Numbered from the stretch's first letter, positions 36,891-47,300 are shown. The stretch: 64,000 nt of DNA from Thalassomonas actiniarum (GCF_000948975.2 NZ_CP059735.1:2046001-2110000); one strand, 5' to 3'. Translations and numbers: made by a program. The notes: generated by a model not told the origin, from the letters alone.

Positions 36891-37526
36891 TTACTCTGTG
36901 GCGAGGTTTTCTTGTACTTCATCCGGGTTTACCAGGGCCAGGAAGAGAATCACTACGCCTATTAGTATTTCACCGCTGTGGAAGATAGGTTCGAGGTTGT
37001 CGTAGAAAAATGTCCAGTTCCAGAAGGGTTGGGCAATTTCATTACTAAAACCGATGTACTCAAGGTTCCTGATAATGTTTTCCACAAAGGTGAGTAGCAT
37101 CACTAAAGTTAACAAGGCGTAGCCAGAAACAATAAAAATCTCACCAAAGCCAGCGGCTATTTTTGTGTCGTCTTCAGGAGAAAACCTTTTATGCAACATT
37201 CTGGACAATATTGGTCGGAAAAACATTATGAGCGTTAAAGCTGCTAAGGCTGTTAGTTGTATAGAAAATAGAATGACATTTCCCCAGACATTTTCTAATG
37301 GTTCTACTGCATCTATTAAATAAAAATTCATTAATGAATATATGCTGAGTTTATAGATTAGTAATAGTGCGCAGATATGCCTGACATTGATATTATCAAA
37401 ATATACCATGGCAACAACGAACAGATACAGGCATAAGCCTAACTCGTAATATTGGGTATAGGTATAAAAAAAGCTTAAACAACATAAGGCTAAGGCGATT
37501 AAAATAATCAAATCAAACTTTTTCAT
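36891..37526 (-). CDS. Multi-pass membrane protein of the peptide operon
   Basis: 211 residues, ATG at 37526 with AAGGA upstream, nine bases after the peptide gene. Five or six membrane helices are visible (LIILIALALCCLSFF, LYLFVVAMVYF, ICALLLIYKLSIYSL, VILFSIQLTALAALTLIMFF, IFIVSGYALLTLVMLL and LIGVVILFLALV). No transporter or enzyme motif is recognised. Its place behind a GG-motif peptide gene suggests a membrane receptor, immunity or export role, but this is inference. Confidence 0.6.
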   Translation of the reverse strand: MKKFDLIILIALALCCLSFFYTYTQYYELGLCLYLFVVAMVYFDNINVRHICALLLIYKLSIYSLMNFYLIDAVEPLENVWGNVILFSIQLTALAALTLIMFFRPILSRMLHKRFSPEDDTKIAAGFGEIFIVSGYALLTLVMLLTFVENIIRNLEYIGFSNEIAQPFWNWTFFYDNLEPIFHSGEILIGVVILFLALVNPDEVQENLATE

Positions 37527-37535
37527 CGCATTTCC

Positions 37536-37814
37536 TTATGGGGTATAACTTCCGTCTTGCTCAGCTATGCTCTCTGTAATATCCGCAACCGGCGAGAGCA
37601 ATGTGGCGGCAGCTTTAGGTCCTTTAGCTTTGTAAACACCTCCGGCTACTTTTGTTAACTCGACTGCTGTGATTTGTTCTGTAATACCGCTGGCAGGTGC
37701 ATTATTCTCTATTCTTTTGGGTCTATCAGGCTTATAAACGCCCCCGAATATAGTGGATAATTTATCTAATATTTTGATTTCTTTATTTATTAAATCAGCT
37801 TTCAAATTCTTCAT
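37536..37814 (-). CDS. Small peptide with a duplicated GGVYK motif (bacteriocin-like)
   Basis: 92 residues from ATG at 37814 (AAAGGA upstream), overlapping the end of the regulator gene by 20 bases. The N-terminus MKNLKADLINKEIKILDKL resembles a leader. A leader-like double glycine occurs twice, as LSTIFGGVYKPDRPK and LTKVAGGVYKAKGPK, so the protein looks like two copies of one motif. Peptides cut after GG by C39-peptidase transporters have this form, but no such transporter is in the window. Alternatives are a regulatory or structural small protein. Confidence 0.6.
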   Translation of the reverse strand: MKNLKADLINKEIKILDKLSTIFGGVYKPDRPKRIENNAPASGITEQITAVELTKVAGGVYKAKGPKAAATLLSPVADITESIAEQDGSYTP

Positions 37815-38157
37815 TATCAGTTCCTTTGTTTTTTTCGGGGGCAAGTTTCTCTTCGGCTTCTTTATCATCGGTACGTTTTTTTCTCGGGCGGATCAGTTGC
37901 TGTTCATTGACAATTTTTCGGCACTGGGCAGCATAGTTATAAATGGAGTCACAATTCATTCCACAAAGTTTGGCCCATTTTAATAAGTAACTTAAAGGGA
38001 TCAGGCTAACGCCACTTTCATAATTGCCGTAGGTATGGCGATGCACCTCGACATGATCCGCCATTACCTGCATCGTTTTACCTGAGGTTAACCTCATATT
38101 TTTCAGGTCTTCCCCGGTAAAGTCCTCTTGGATTTTATCTAGTTCATCTGTCACCAT
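37795..38157 (-). CDS. XRE-type helix-turn-helix regulator
   Basis: 120 residues; ATG at 38157 behind AAGGAATAA. The helix-turn-helix spans about residues 18-70 (NMRLTSGKTMQVMADHVEVH, TYGNYESGVSLIPLSYLLKW). The charged C-terminal tail (RPRKKRTDDKEAEEKLAPEK) is likely unstructured. It is the first gene of the operon with the GG-motif peptide and the membrane protein, so it may control them, and it is a candidate to bind the palindromes at 36488 and 39707-39808 (inference). Confidence 0.75.
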   Translation of the reverse strand: MVTDELDKIQEDFTGEDLKNMRLTSGKTMQVMADHVEVHRHTYGNYESGVSLIPLSYLLKWAKLCGMNCDSIYNYAAQCRKIVNEQQLIRPRKKRTDDKEAEEKLAPEKNKGTDNEEFES

Positions 38158-38271
38158 TTATTCCTTGTTTTACAACTACAGTCAGCAAAGGCGCAAATGA
38201 ATAAACAGCCTTTGCTATATCCAAAGCTACACCATGTTTTCCTGCGGTGTTGCTTGCTTAAAGTCTGGATA

Positions 38272-38454
38272 TTAGGGGGAGGTCTCGGTGTGGTTATTCA
38301 TTGAGTTAGCATCTGTACTACCAGCAAGAAGAAGTAGGGTATTTTGCGCTGAAAATCTAGGGCCGTTTGCTTTATGAATGCTGTCGGTAATATTTTGAAA
38401 AATATCAGGCCGGTTAATTTCTTGTGAGGTGAAATGTATTTGGGCTGTTCTCAT
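38272..38454 (-). CDS. 60-residue peptide gene
   Basis: ATG at 38454 behind AAAGGAATAAGCA, which is a good site. The product begins MRTAQIHFTSQEINRPDIFQ and has a hydrophobic TLLLLAGSTDANS before a polar end. No Cys is present. Same strand as, and 114 bases upstream of, the regulator operon. It may be another small secreted peptide; no family is recognised. Confidence 0.45.
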   Translation of the reverse strand: MRTAQIHFTSQEINRPDIFQNITDSIHKANGPRFSAQNTLLLLAGSTDANSMNNHTETSP

Positions 38455-38828
38455 TGCTTATTCCTTTAATCGCGGCGTTGTTTTCTGTATTGGTAAGTAT
38501 GTTCTCGCCGCTATTCCATAGCTGCATTCTTACCGGCTGTGGTAATTTAGCATGGCATTTTAGCTTTATTAAAGCTTTTTTTGATACTTTTTCAGCTGCG
38601 CCATTTTAATGTCTAATGATTTGTACATTAAATTTTTTTTACTCTTTTTTTTATCCTTTTTTTGTTAATGGCAAGATTTTTGTGTATCAAATTCGGTAGG
38701 CTTTTAATGAGATATCAAACAGATATAAACCCGCCCAGCCTAGCTGGCAGGTATTTGCCTAATAAGTCGTTGTTCATTTTACCTGCAAGCGGGGAAGTTA
38801 TTTTCGGCGACATATTAAAAGGATTTTT
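38455..38828. other. AT-rich divergent region with an inverted repeat
   Basis: TTTAATGT (38605-38612) and ACATTAAA (38625-38632) form a perfect 8-base inverted repeat with a 12-base spacer, followed by a long T-rich tract. It lies between the peptide gene and the receiver gene and could be an operator for either. No gene was found. Confidence 0.45.
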
Positions 38829-39227
38829 ATGAACAAATTACTCATAGTTGACGATATGGCACAAAGTCGTTTTTTCTTATTTAAATTGTTCGACAGCCAT
38901 GGTTTTACCGTTTTCCTGGCAGAAGATGGGATGACAGCGATAGAGCAGTTTAACAGGCACAGGCCAGAGTTTGTGCTCAGTGATATCCATATGCCGAACA
39001 TGAGCGGTTTTGCCTTGGCCTGGCACCTGCACCACCGACATAACCAGAGTGTGACCCTGATCACTTCAAGCGATATTGAATATGAGGCTGTTGATGCTGA
39101 CGGAGTTGATGAAATCATACATAAGACGGACATTGCCGGGAACTTACCTGAGTTGATCAGCCGTTTGTTGTCCAGGTTGCTAGCCAGGCAATTAGCGAGC
39201 AGGGCCAGTACGGCATTAACGTTATGA
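38829..39227 (+). CDS. Stand-alone response regulator receiver protein
   Basis: 132 residues; AAAGGA before the start. A CheY-like receiver fills about residues 1-115: LLIVDDMAQSR (acidic pair), FVLSDIHMPNMSG (phospho-acceptor Asp), LITSSD and IHKTD (Lys). There is no output domain, so it would work through protein contact. No sensor kinase is nearby. The C-terminal tail (LLSRLLARQLASRAST) is helical. Confidence 0.82.
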   Translation: MNKLLIVDDMAQSRFFLFKLFDSHGFTVFLAEDGMTAIEQFNRHRPEFVLSDIHMPNMSGFALAWHLHHRHNQSVTLITSSDIEYEAVDADGVDEIIHKTDIAGNLPELISRLLSRLLARQLASRASTALTL

Positions 39228-39293
39228 TCTGTATGGAAGGTCATATTTTGTGGCATTAGTCATAAGTAAAACAAAGAGTGAGATTGCACAATA

Positions 39294-39680
39294 ATGGTGA
39301 ACTTTTTAACAGATAACAAAAAGCGTGAATTTGATCAGAAAACCCTGTTCCCATCCGACTTTAGTACTGACAGCATAGCAAGCTTCTCTCCCGGTTATTT
39401 CAGGGCGGTGCTGGCTCAGCTGCAGCTAAATGTTGAGTTTGAAGTAAGCGATAACTGGTCATTATTACAATTACCTTGTGGTGCTTTTATCATCGTACAT
39501 GATGCTATAGCTGATGGAAAACCTTGTCCGGATATGAAAACACAGATCACCGCCAACCTTGTGGTGATGGAAGCTTTATCCCGATGCGTAGCTGGTTGGC
39601 GTCTGCATTATGATAATTTAACGGCTTATATTCAAAATCATGGTTTTATTGTTGAGATGCCAGCGCCTGCTAAGGGATGA
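39294..39680 (+). CDS. Hypothetical protein
   Basis: 128 residues, 66 bases after the receiver gene on the same strand, so they may be co-transcribed. It is a soluble protein with FSPGYFRAVLAQLQLNVEFE, LLQLPCGAFIIVHDAIADG and a Cys/Trp helix near the end (EALSRCVAGWRLH). I do not recognise a family. Confidence 0.55.
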   Translation: MVNFLTDNKKREFDQKTLFPSDFSTDSIASFSPGYFRAVLAQLQLNVEFEVSDNWSLLQLPCGAFIIVHDAIADGKPCPDMKTQITANLVVMEALSRCVAGWRLHYDNLTAYIQNHGFIVEMPAPAKG

Positions 39681-39706
39681 ATTAAATTTTTTTAGCCCTA
39701 TAGAGT

Positions 39707-39808
39707 GTATGTTTTCATACCTCATGATTTTCATATACTACTAAAGTGTATGTTTTCATACCTTTTGGTGTGTGTTTTTATATGATGCGTTGATGTATGT
39801 TTTCATAC
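39707..39808. repeat. Three perfect GTATGTTTTCATAC palindromes
   Basis: Perfect copies lie at 39707-39720, 39748-39761 and 39795-39808. A degenerate copy (GTGTGTTTTTATAT) lies at 39769-39782. The last copy is extended to ATGTATG-TTTT-CATACAT and stands 13 bases before the GTG of the next gene. Spacing of about 41 and 47 bases suggests cooperative binding sites. The fourth perfect site (36488) has the same place relative to its gene. Confidence 0.7.
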
Positions 39809-39821
39809 ATATAAGGCGGGT

Positions 39822-40151
39822 GTGTTTGTGCAATTGTATCAAGACGTTTTATTGGCCAGTGTTTTTTTCGGTCCGGTTCTTGGGCTGACACTGTTGTTTT
39901 ATTGGCATGCAAAGGCAAACAGCAAAGAGCTGACGAAATGTAGCATAGGATTAACCGGGCTGGTTTCCATATTGATGTCGATAGCACTGCTTTTATTGAT
40001 CGATATAGCAAAACAGCTAAGTCCATTTTCTTGCTATGTATTTATCGTCCTGATTTACAGCTTGGTGTCCGCGCTGGCGGGTAGCTTGACAGGTTGTTTA
40101 ATCAACCGTTGTTTACCGTTTCAAAGCAGTAAAAGCTGCAAAAAATATTAA
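39822..40151 (+). CDS. Small membrane protein under the palindrome cluster
   Basis: 109 residues; GTG at 39822 with AAGG just upstream (a GTG at 39828 is possible). Three membrane helices are visible (VLLASVFFGPVLGLTLLFYW, GLVSILMSIALLLLI and YVFIVLIYSLVSALAGS) with a basic tail. No family is recognised. Its leader carries three palindromes, so it is probably tightly regulated. Confidence 0.58.
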   Translation: MFVQLYQDVLLASVFFGPVLGLTLLFYWHAKANSKELTKCSIGLTGLVSILMSIALLLLIDIAKQLSPFSCYVFIVLIYSLVSALAGSLTGCLINRCLPFQSSKSCKKY

Positions 40152-40171
40152 GCGAAACTGACGGAGAAAAT

Positions 40172-40440
40172 ATGAAGATTTAAACCTGACAATCATAGTC
40201 ATCGGCTGGAGTTTGTTATTACAGGCAAAGCTTTGTGCTGCTGACTTAAAAATTAACGACAACCCCAGGGATGGAATTATTGCGCTGTTATTACCAATTC
40301 TTGTGGTCATTATTCATGCATTAACTCATTTCAACTATGAAATGAATACGGAAATAAAAATATGGATTCAAAGAAAATCAGGCTGGGCGTATTGTGCCTG
40401 GCAGCTTTTTCCGCCTTGTGTTCTTTTTCCCCTTTTTTAG
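40172..40440 (+). pseudogene. Possible frameshifted small membrane protein
   Basis: GGAGAAAAT precedes ATGAAGATTTAA, a four-codon frame. One base later the frame is open to 40440 with a signal-like helix (NLTIIVIGWSLLLQAKLCAA) and a membrane helix (IIALLLPILVVIIHALTH). A single-base indel near 40180 would join them. The end runs into the YD-repeat gene start. It may instead begin at a TTG (40213). Confidence 0.35.
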
Positions 40441-43400
40441 TACAAGCGGAAGATGAAGACCCTTATGCCAGCGAGATTCATGCGGCAAGCAATTATAAAA
40501 TAGATCCACAAGCCAGTACCGGTCAGCTAAAAGCGGTTGACGTGAACTTTGCCGGTGACCAGATGAATACCTATGACGGCAGCGTTTCTTTTTTGCAAAC
40601 CGATTTAAGTTTGCCGGGAAACTCGGATTTACCGGTTGAAATAACCCGGGTTAAAAATGGTTTTACCAGTCAGTATTACGATACTTTTACCGAGTTTCAT
40701 GACTGGGAGTTAGCCATACCCGAAATAAAAGGCAGCTACACGAGAACAAGTGATCGTTTCTCTGGTTATGAACCTTTTCCTGCGAAGATTTGCTCTGACA
40801 CCCTAAATATCTTTAACGATAATATTATCCACCCCTTTAATGGTTTCATTTTAAATATAAACGGTGTGCCTAAACGCCTGTATCAGCTGGATCATCAGCA
40901 AAGTACGGTTAATTATCCCGTGGATACAAAATATATCACCGAGGATCACTGGGTAGTGAAATGCATCAATACCGATGAAGGGGAAGAAGGTTTTCAGGCA
41001 ACTTCCCCTCAAGGGGTTGTTTATACTTTTGCCCTGTATAAAAAAATGTTTAATTTCACCGTACGTTTCCTGGTGACTAAAGTAGAAGACCGCTTTGGCA
41101 ACTGGGTGAAATATCAATATAACCCCAAAGACGGCAATCGTCAGGCCATGTTGCAGTCAATTGTTGCCAACGACAATCGAAGAATTGACTTAACCTGGCA
41201 AGCGGTTAACAACCATTTAATTAAATGGCCGCATAAGGGCTACCGTATCACCCAGGCTAAGGCCAATACCGGTGAAATATGGCGCTATGACTATAAGGAG
41301 TGGCCTATCTCCATCCACCCGGATGAACCGCGGAATTTATATGCTCTAAAAAAAGTCACCCGGCCAGATGGTACTGCTTGGACTTTCGGGCTACAGCGAA
41401 TGCGAGTGGCAAATTTGGCAAGCAGCATTTCAAGCAATGCCAATATCTATAGCGTTGACTCGCCAGATGGCGCACAAGCGGAATTTTATTTTTTACCTAA
41501 GGTGCTAGATCAAGGCTATCTGGTTGATTCTACTGGGTTGAATTACGCGGATATGATCAGTTATGAAACAGATCGCCTTTCCTCACTTTTCGTTATGCAA
41601 TCAATAGCGGAAGTATTAATCAAAAAGTCAGTCAATGTAGGAAAACGATATTATTGGCACTATGAATTTACCAAAGGCTTACTCAATAAAAGTGGTGGGT
41701 TCAATGATCTGGGGCAAACAAGGCGCATTGATATTACCGATGCAAGCCCGCTTCGTGAGCTGACCGTGACAAATCCGGATCAAAGCATTACTCGTTACCG
41801 CTATAAGCAGGTATTTGGAAAAGAAGAAGGTGAGCTCGGGGAGGTTGCCGTTTTTGCAACGCTTGAAGATGTCGATAATAACAATCCTTTAAAGCAGGAA
41901 GTGTACCGCTGGGATTATAGTCAAATACCCGGTGTCCCTTGTCATTATGTAAACTGCAAACCCGGAGCAACGAATAAAAGTCCGGGATCACGGGAAATTC
42001 CGGAAAAACACTACCGTAAGCAATTAATCGAGAAAACTATCATTCAAGATGGTGTTACCTATGTCACTAAGCTGCATGCCTTTGATGAATACGGATTTCC
42101 TACCTTAACCAGCCAGACCAACCAAACCCAGGGGAAAGCACGCTGGATCAAACAAGAAAATTATCATGACAGCCATAACTGGTTGTTGGGGCTACCTGCA
42201 AAACAATGGCTTTCTGCGAGCAACGGCCAGTGGACGGAAGTGTCTGCCACCAGCTACCACAGCCCTACATCCACCTATAAATCGCTGCCTTATCAGGAAA
42301 GCCGTTTTGGGGTATTACAAAAATCTATGGTGCGCTATTCGGGTGAAGGAAATTTACTGGAAACCCAGTATAACGCGCCTAATCAGCGCCACTTGCTGGA
42401 TAACTATCACCGCGGCATTCCACAAAAAGAGCGATTTACCAGCCGTTATAATGCCGCTTTATTTGATGAGCTCACCCGTAAGGTGGATGACAGGGGGGTT
42501 ACTCTACATGAGGTTAATGAGCTCGGGCAGAAAACCGAATACAGTTACGACGTCCTGAAACGTATCACTAAAATAAAGTATCCTGGCAGTGGCCGTTTAG
42601 ATACCAATATTACTTACGATATCGATGGCTCTTCTAGTTTCGGTAGCGACTTTACGAAAACTGTTACCGAAGGCAATCGTGAGGTTGTCGAGCATTATGA
42701 CGGTATGAAACGCCTGATGGGCAGAGAGCAAAAGGACTTATCCCAGCCAGATGAAACTAAAAGTTATGTCCGCTACCAGTATAATATTTTCGGCCAGCAA
42801 ACCTTTCAGTCCCAGGCCAACAGCAGGACTAAAGGTATTGAAACTCACTATGATGCTTTACAACGTCAAACCCAAATTATTGATAATGTTGCCGGTAATA
42901 GCACTCGCTTTGAATATCTTACCGGTAATAAAACCGCGGTAACCGATGCTAAAAACCATCGCACCGTTACCAGTTACCTGGCTTATGAGGAGCCAAGCCA
43001 GGAGAATCCCGTACTTATCGCTGCCCCGGAAAACGTCAATACCAGCTTTAGCTACAATATTTTTGGTTCGGTCACAGGCATCACCCAGGGAGGAGTAACC
43101 AGAACCCAGGTTTATGACGACCAGCAACGCCTGTGCAAGCGCTTTGACCCCGAAAGCAGCTGGACCTACTTTGATTATGATAACTTGGGTAACCCCTTAT
43201 GGCAGGCAAAGGGCATTAGCTCGGTAACTACGAATTGCGACCGGCATTTGGTGGCGGACAAGGATAAAATAAAAAACAGTTACGACTTTAAAGGCGAACT
43301 GAAAACCATTGACTATCCGGGAACGACTCCGAGCAAAACCTTTACCTTAGATCCCCTGGGTAAGATGCTGGCGGCTGAAAGCGGCACAACCCGCTGGAGC

Positions 43401-44288
43401 TATGCCTATAACCCGTTAAACGAGCTGAGCAAAGAAGTGCTGACGGTTGACGGTAAAAGTTTTACTTCACTGCGTACCTATACTGCTTTGGGTCATTTGA
43501 AAACCCTGACTTATCCGTCGGGGAAAACCATAGATTTCAGCCCCAATGCCCTGGGACAGCCGCGCAAGGTCGGCCAGCATGTCAGCAACATAGAATATTT
43601 TGATAACGGTCAGCTTGAAGGTTTTGATTATGCCAACGGCGCCACTTACAGCGCCGAACAAAACGACAGGCAGCTGCACGATGAAGATCTGTTAAAAGTG
43701 AATTTTATTGCCGTAGCTGCATTGAAATATGGTTATGACGACAATAACAACCTGGCCAGTATCCGCGATGAAATTCAGCCGCAGCATTCGATCACTATGG
43801 GTTATGACGGCTTAAACCGTTTAATCCGGGCAGACGGCAGCTGGGGCAGTGGCTTGGTTTATTATGACCAGCTGGGCAACATCACCGCCAAACATATGGG
43901 TGGCCAGCAACTGGATTATCTTTATGATGCCAACAACCGTTTAACCTCGGTTACCAATAACAATAACGCCTTTTATACCTTCAGTTACGACGCCCGGGGC
44001 AATGTTACCTCTAACGGCGTTAAAGACTTCAGCTTCAATGATGCCAATCAGCTGATCTCGGCAGAGGGCTTTGTGATCAATGCTGACAGTGCGGCCATAT
44101 TCACCAACTTTGCCGGAGACTTTGCTTACGACGGCCATGACCGCCGGGTGAAAAAAACACATCAGGGCAAAACCAGTTACTTTTTTTATAGTCAGGACGG
44201 CAGCCTGCTGTTCCAACAAAAAGCCAATGGCCGCACGGTGGATTATGTTCACCTGCAAGGTCGTCTGGTCGCCGAAGTTGAAATGTAA
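40362..44288 (+). CDS. RHS/YD-repeat protein lacking the RHS core (split RHS, part 1)
   Basis: 1308 residues with a signal peptide (VLCLAAFSALCSFSPFLVQA); ACGGAA stands before the start. The N-terminus has DGSVSFLQTDLSLPG, usual for RHS/YD proteins, and the second half has many YD repeats (YDVLKRITKIKYPG, YDALQRQTQI, YDGLNRLIRADGSW, YDANNRLTSV, YDARGNVTSNG). The chain ends YVHLQGRLVAEVEM, exactly the point where an RHS protein would continue with the TDHLGSP core. That core is found at the end of the next gene, 14 bases away. It should form the RHS beta-cocoon and be exported through Sec. Confidence 0.85.
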   Translation: MDSKKIRLGVLCLAAFSALCSFSPFLVQAEDEDPYASEIHAASNYKIDPQASTGQLKAVDVNFAGDQMNTYDGSVSFLQTDLSLPGNSDLPVEITRVKNGFTSQYYDTFTEFHDWELAIPEIKGSYTRTSDRFSGYEPFPAKICSDTLNIFNDNIIHPFNGFILNINGVPKRLYQLDHQQSTVNYPVDTKYITEDHWVVKCINTDEGEEGFQATSPQGVVYTFALYKKMFNFTVRFLVTKVEDRFGNWVKYQYNPKDGNRQAMLQSIVANDNRRIDLTWQAVNNHLIKWPHKGYRITQAKANTGEIWRYDYKEWPISIHPDEPRNLYALKKVTRPDGTAWTFGLQRMRVANLASSISSNANIYSVDSPDGAQAEFYFLPKVLDQGYLVDSTGLNYADMISYETDRLSSLFVMQSIAEVLIKKSVNVGKRYYWHYEFTKGLLNKSGGFNDLGQTRRIDITDASPLRELTVTNPDQSITRYRYKQVFGKEEGELGEVAVFATLEDVDNNNPLKQEVYRWDYSQIPGVPCHYVNCKPGATNKSPGSREIPEKHYRKQLIEKTIIQDGVTYVTKLHAFDEYGFPTLTSQTNQTQGKARWIKQENYHDSHNWLLGLPAKQWLSASNGQWTEVSATSYHSPTSTYKSLPYQESRFGVLQKSMVRYSGEGNLLETQYNAPNQRHLLDNYHRGIPQKERFTSRYNAALFDELTRKVDDRGVTLHEVNELGQKTEYSYDVLKRITKIKYPGSGRLDTNITYDIDGSSSFGSDFTKTVTEGNREVVEHYDGMKRLMGREQKDLSQPDETKSYVRYQYNIFGQQTFQSQANSRTKGIETHYDALQRQTQIIDNVAGNSTRFEYLTGNKTAVTDAKNHRTVTSYLAYEEPSQENPVLIAAPENVNTSFSYNIFGSVTGITQGGVTRTQVYDDQQRLCKRFDPESSWTYFDYDNLGNPLWQAKGISSVTTNCDRHLVADKDKIKNSYDFKGELKTIDYPGTTPSKTFTLDPLGKMLAAESGTTRWSYAYNPLNELSKEVLTVDGKSFTSLRTYTALGHLKTLTYPSGKTIDFSPNALGQPRKVGQHVSNIEYFDNGQLEGFDYANGATYSAEQNDRQLHDEDLLKVNFIAVAALKYGYDDNNNLASIRDEIQPQHSITMGYDGLNRLIRADGSWGSGLVYYDQLGNITAKHMGGQQLDYLYDANNRLTSVTNNNNAFYTFSYDARGNVTSNGVKDFSFNDANQLISAEGFVINADSAAIFTNFAGDFAYDGHDRRVKKTHQGKTSYFFYSQDGSLLFQQKANGRTVDYVHLQGRLVAEVEM

Positions 44289-44302
44289 TACAGGGAAGCA
44301 AA

Positions 44303-47300
44303 ATGAATTACAAAAATAATATCAGGCAGATGCAAGCTGCATATCTGTTCGTTGTGGTGATGCTGCTAACTTTGGTTAGCTCGCCTGTGCTGGCAGCAGA
44401 AGATAACCACAGAACCAGTAACCTGACTTTGGAAAGCGGAGAACCGGCCCAGATCGTTATCCGTGTTGTGGAAACAGGCGAACCGCCGGGCATTGAAATT
44501 GCCTCGGGGGCAGAGCTGTTAACCGATGTCACGGTTGAAAAAGTTGGCCGGTTAAGCAGTAGTGGTTTTCAACGTTATTTATTTACCATTACCCCAAAAA
44601 GTAATGTTGCCGGCAGCGGTGAGGTGATATTCAGTTACCGGAACCAGACGCCGTCCGAAGGGGAATTTAACGAGTTCTATCATGTTAATTTTTTTATTGA
44701 CGGTGAAGTGCTCTACCCTAATCCTGAGCCGGTGCATGTGAATAAGTACCTGACTTTTGATTCCGGCAGTGAAGGACTGTTGCTATTAACTGAACAGGCC
44801 GAATTGTTTACTGAAGAGGCCAGTTATACCCTGGAGTCAGGAGATGATTTGCTGTCAGGGGTAAGCATTTACAAACTAGCGCAAAACGGCGAAAGCTATC
44901 AACCTCAACTTGCTTTGCACAGTATTGCCGGGCAAAGCGGTAGTGGCGAAATAACCGTTAAGCTGGTGCAGTTGGTGAATCAGGGGGGCGGCTGCCTTGA
45001 CGGTACTGACAGTTGCCACCGACAGGAAATATATATTCACTTGTCGTTCAGGATAGAAGCCTTAATTCCGACACCAGAGCCGGAGCATTTTTATAAAAAC
45101 ATCACCTTTAATCTTGGCGAAACCAAAGAGCTGCTTACCCGCAGCGCCGACTTTCTGGTAACTCCCGGTCACCAGTTTACCGGTGGAGCGAACCTGCTTG
45201 CCAATGTCAGCAAAGAGCAGGACGGCAACCGTTTCCGCTATTTGCTAACCGCGAACGCCAGTGAAGACGGTAACGGTGAATTTATTGTCACCTACACTCA
45301 GGCGGTAAACCCGGATGGCACTTGTTTAGAAGGTGGCGATACTTGCCGTAGTCAGCTTGTTTTTGAGCATTTCAACTTTATTGTTTTTCCTGACGCGCCT
45401 GTACCTGAGCCTTTATATCTAAATAAGCAACTGGATATTGCCAGCGGCTATGCCGGATCGCTAGACCTGGACTATTTGCCGGTAACTTATCTGCAAGACC
45501 CCGTGTACACCATAGAGGCGGGAGACGGACTAGTGTCGGCTGTAAGCATCTCGAAAAAACAGCAGGAGGGAAATAAATACCAGCCTGAGATCACCGTACA
45601 AACCATAGCTGGAGAAACCGGCGCCGGTGAGATCACCATTGAAATGGTGGAGGCTACTAACAATGGCCGTATTTGTCTTGGCGGCGGTGATGCCTGTTAC
45701 CGCCAACCGGTCGTGGTTCATCTGGCATTTAACTCGCTGGCCCTGGTGCCGACACCACAGCCGCTACATACCTATAAAGAAATACGCCTGAACCAGGGAG
45801 AGGTTAAAGACTTTATAACCAAAGTAGGAGACTACCAGGCTGAGCCAACAGCGGCGTTCATCACCGGTGAAAACCTGCTGGCTTCTGTAGTAAAAACACC
45901 GGACGGCAGAAACTACCGCTATTGGCTAACGGCAGGTGAAAGTACGGAAGGCACCGGTGAACTGGTGGTGACTTATACCATAGAAAATGATGAAACCGGC
46001 ACCTGTCAGGACGGCGGGGATACTTGTCGCTGGCAGGAGGTTCATCAACACATTTTATTCTCGGTAGAGGCGGAAACCCTGTATCCGACACCTGCGCCGT
46101 ATCATCGAAATAAATATTTAACCCTGGCATCCGGTTATCAGGCGTCTATAGCGCTAAGCTACGGCGTGGAAACGAACCTGCAAGAGCCGGTTGTGGTGAT
46201 TGAGTCGGGTGAGCACTTGCTCGCTGGCGTCACCATTACCAAAACATCTGAGCAAGGCGAGGTTTATCAACCCGTACTTAACCTGCAAAGCCTGGCCGGG
46301 CAAAGCGGTAAAGGGGAAATAACCGTTAAATTGCTGTATGGAGTGAATCAGGGCAAAACCTGTGAAGACGGCGGCACTGGCTGCCATCAGCAGGAAGTGT
46401 ATGTTCACCTGGAGTTTATTGTGGAGGCGTTAGTGCCTGCGCCCGTGCCCGTGCATGAACATAAAGAGCTGTATTTTGAGCAGGGAGAAATAAAAGATAT
46501 TGCCACCCATATCGGGGATTATCTGGTAGAACCCAGCGTAACCTTTACCGGCGGCGAATCGCTAGTGACGGTAAGGCGGGAACCGGACGGCAGAAACTAC
46601 CGTTATTACCTGACCGCAACCGACAGCGCCGCCGGTGAAGGGGAAATGGTGATTTCCTACACCCTGGAAAATGAGGTTGCCGGCACCTGTGAGCAGGGCG
46701 ACAGTTGCCGTGAGCAGATAATTTATCAACATGTGTTGTTTAAGGTAGAGCCGGAAGTACTTAAGCCGACTCCTGCACCTTTGCACCTTAATCAACGCAT
46801 AAACCTGGCTACCGGGCATGAAGCCACTTTTGCCCTGGATACTCTCAGTAATGTTTATCTGGTAGAGCCGGTTTATACGCTGGATAGCGGGGCCGATTTA
46901 CTCTCTGATGTTGTGATCAGCAAGTATGAGCAAGATGGTAACCGCTATCAGCCAAAAGTGACCCTATACGCTAATCCCGGGCAAACGGGTACGGGGGAGC
47001 TGGTAGTAAAAATGGTGCGGGAAGTTAATGTGGGAGATAAGTGCCTGGCCGGGGATAACAGCTGTCACCGCCAGGAAATTTACATGCACCTGGCCTTTAG
47101 TGTCGACCCGCTGATCCCAACCCCTGCGCCTGTACATGAATATAAAGAGGTTCCGTTAAACACAGGGGAAATCAAAGATGTGATCACCCATCTGGGAGAT
47201 TACCTGACAGAGCCTGAAATCAGCTTTGTGTCCGGGGAATACTTGCTGACCTCGGTCAGGGAAGAGCAGGAAGCACGCAGGTACAGGTATTATCTTCAGG

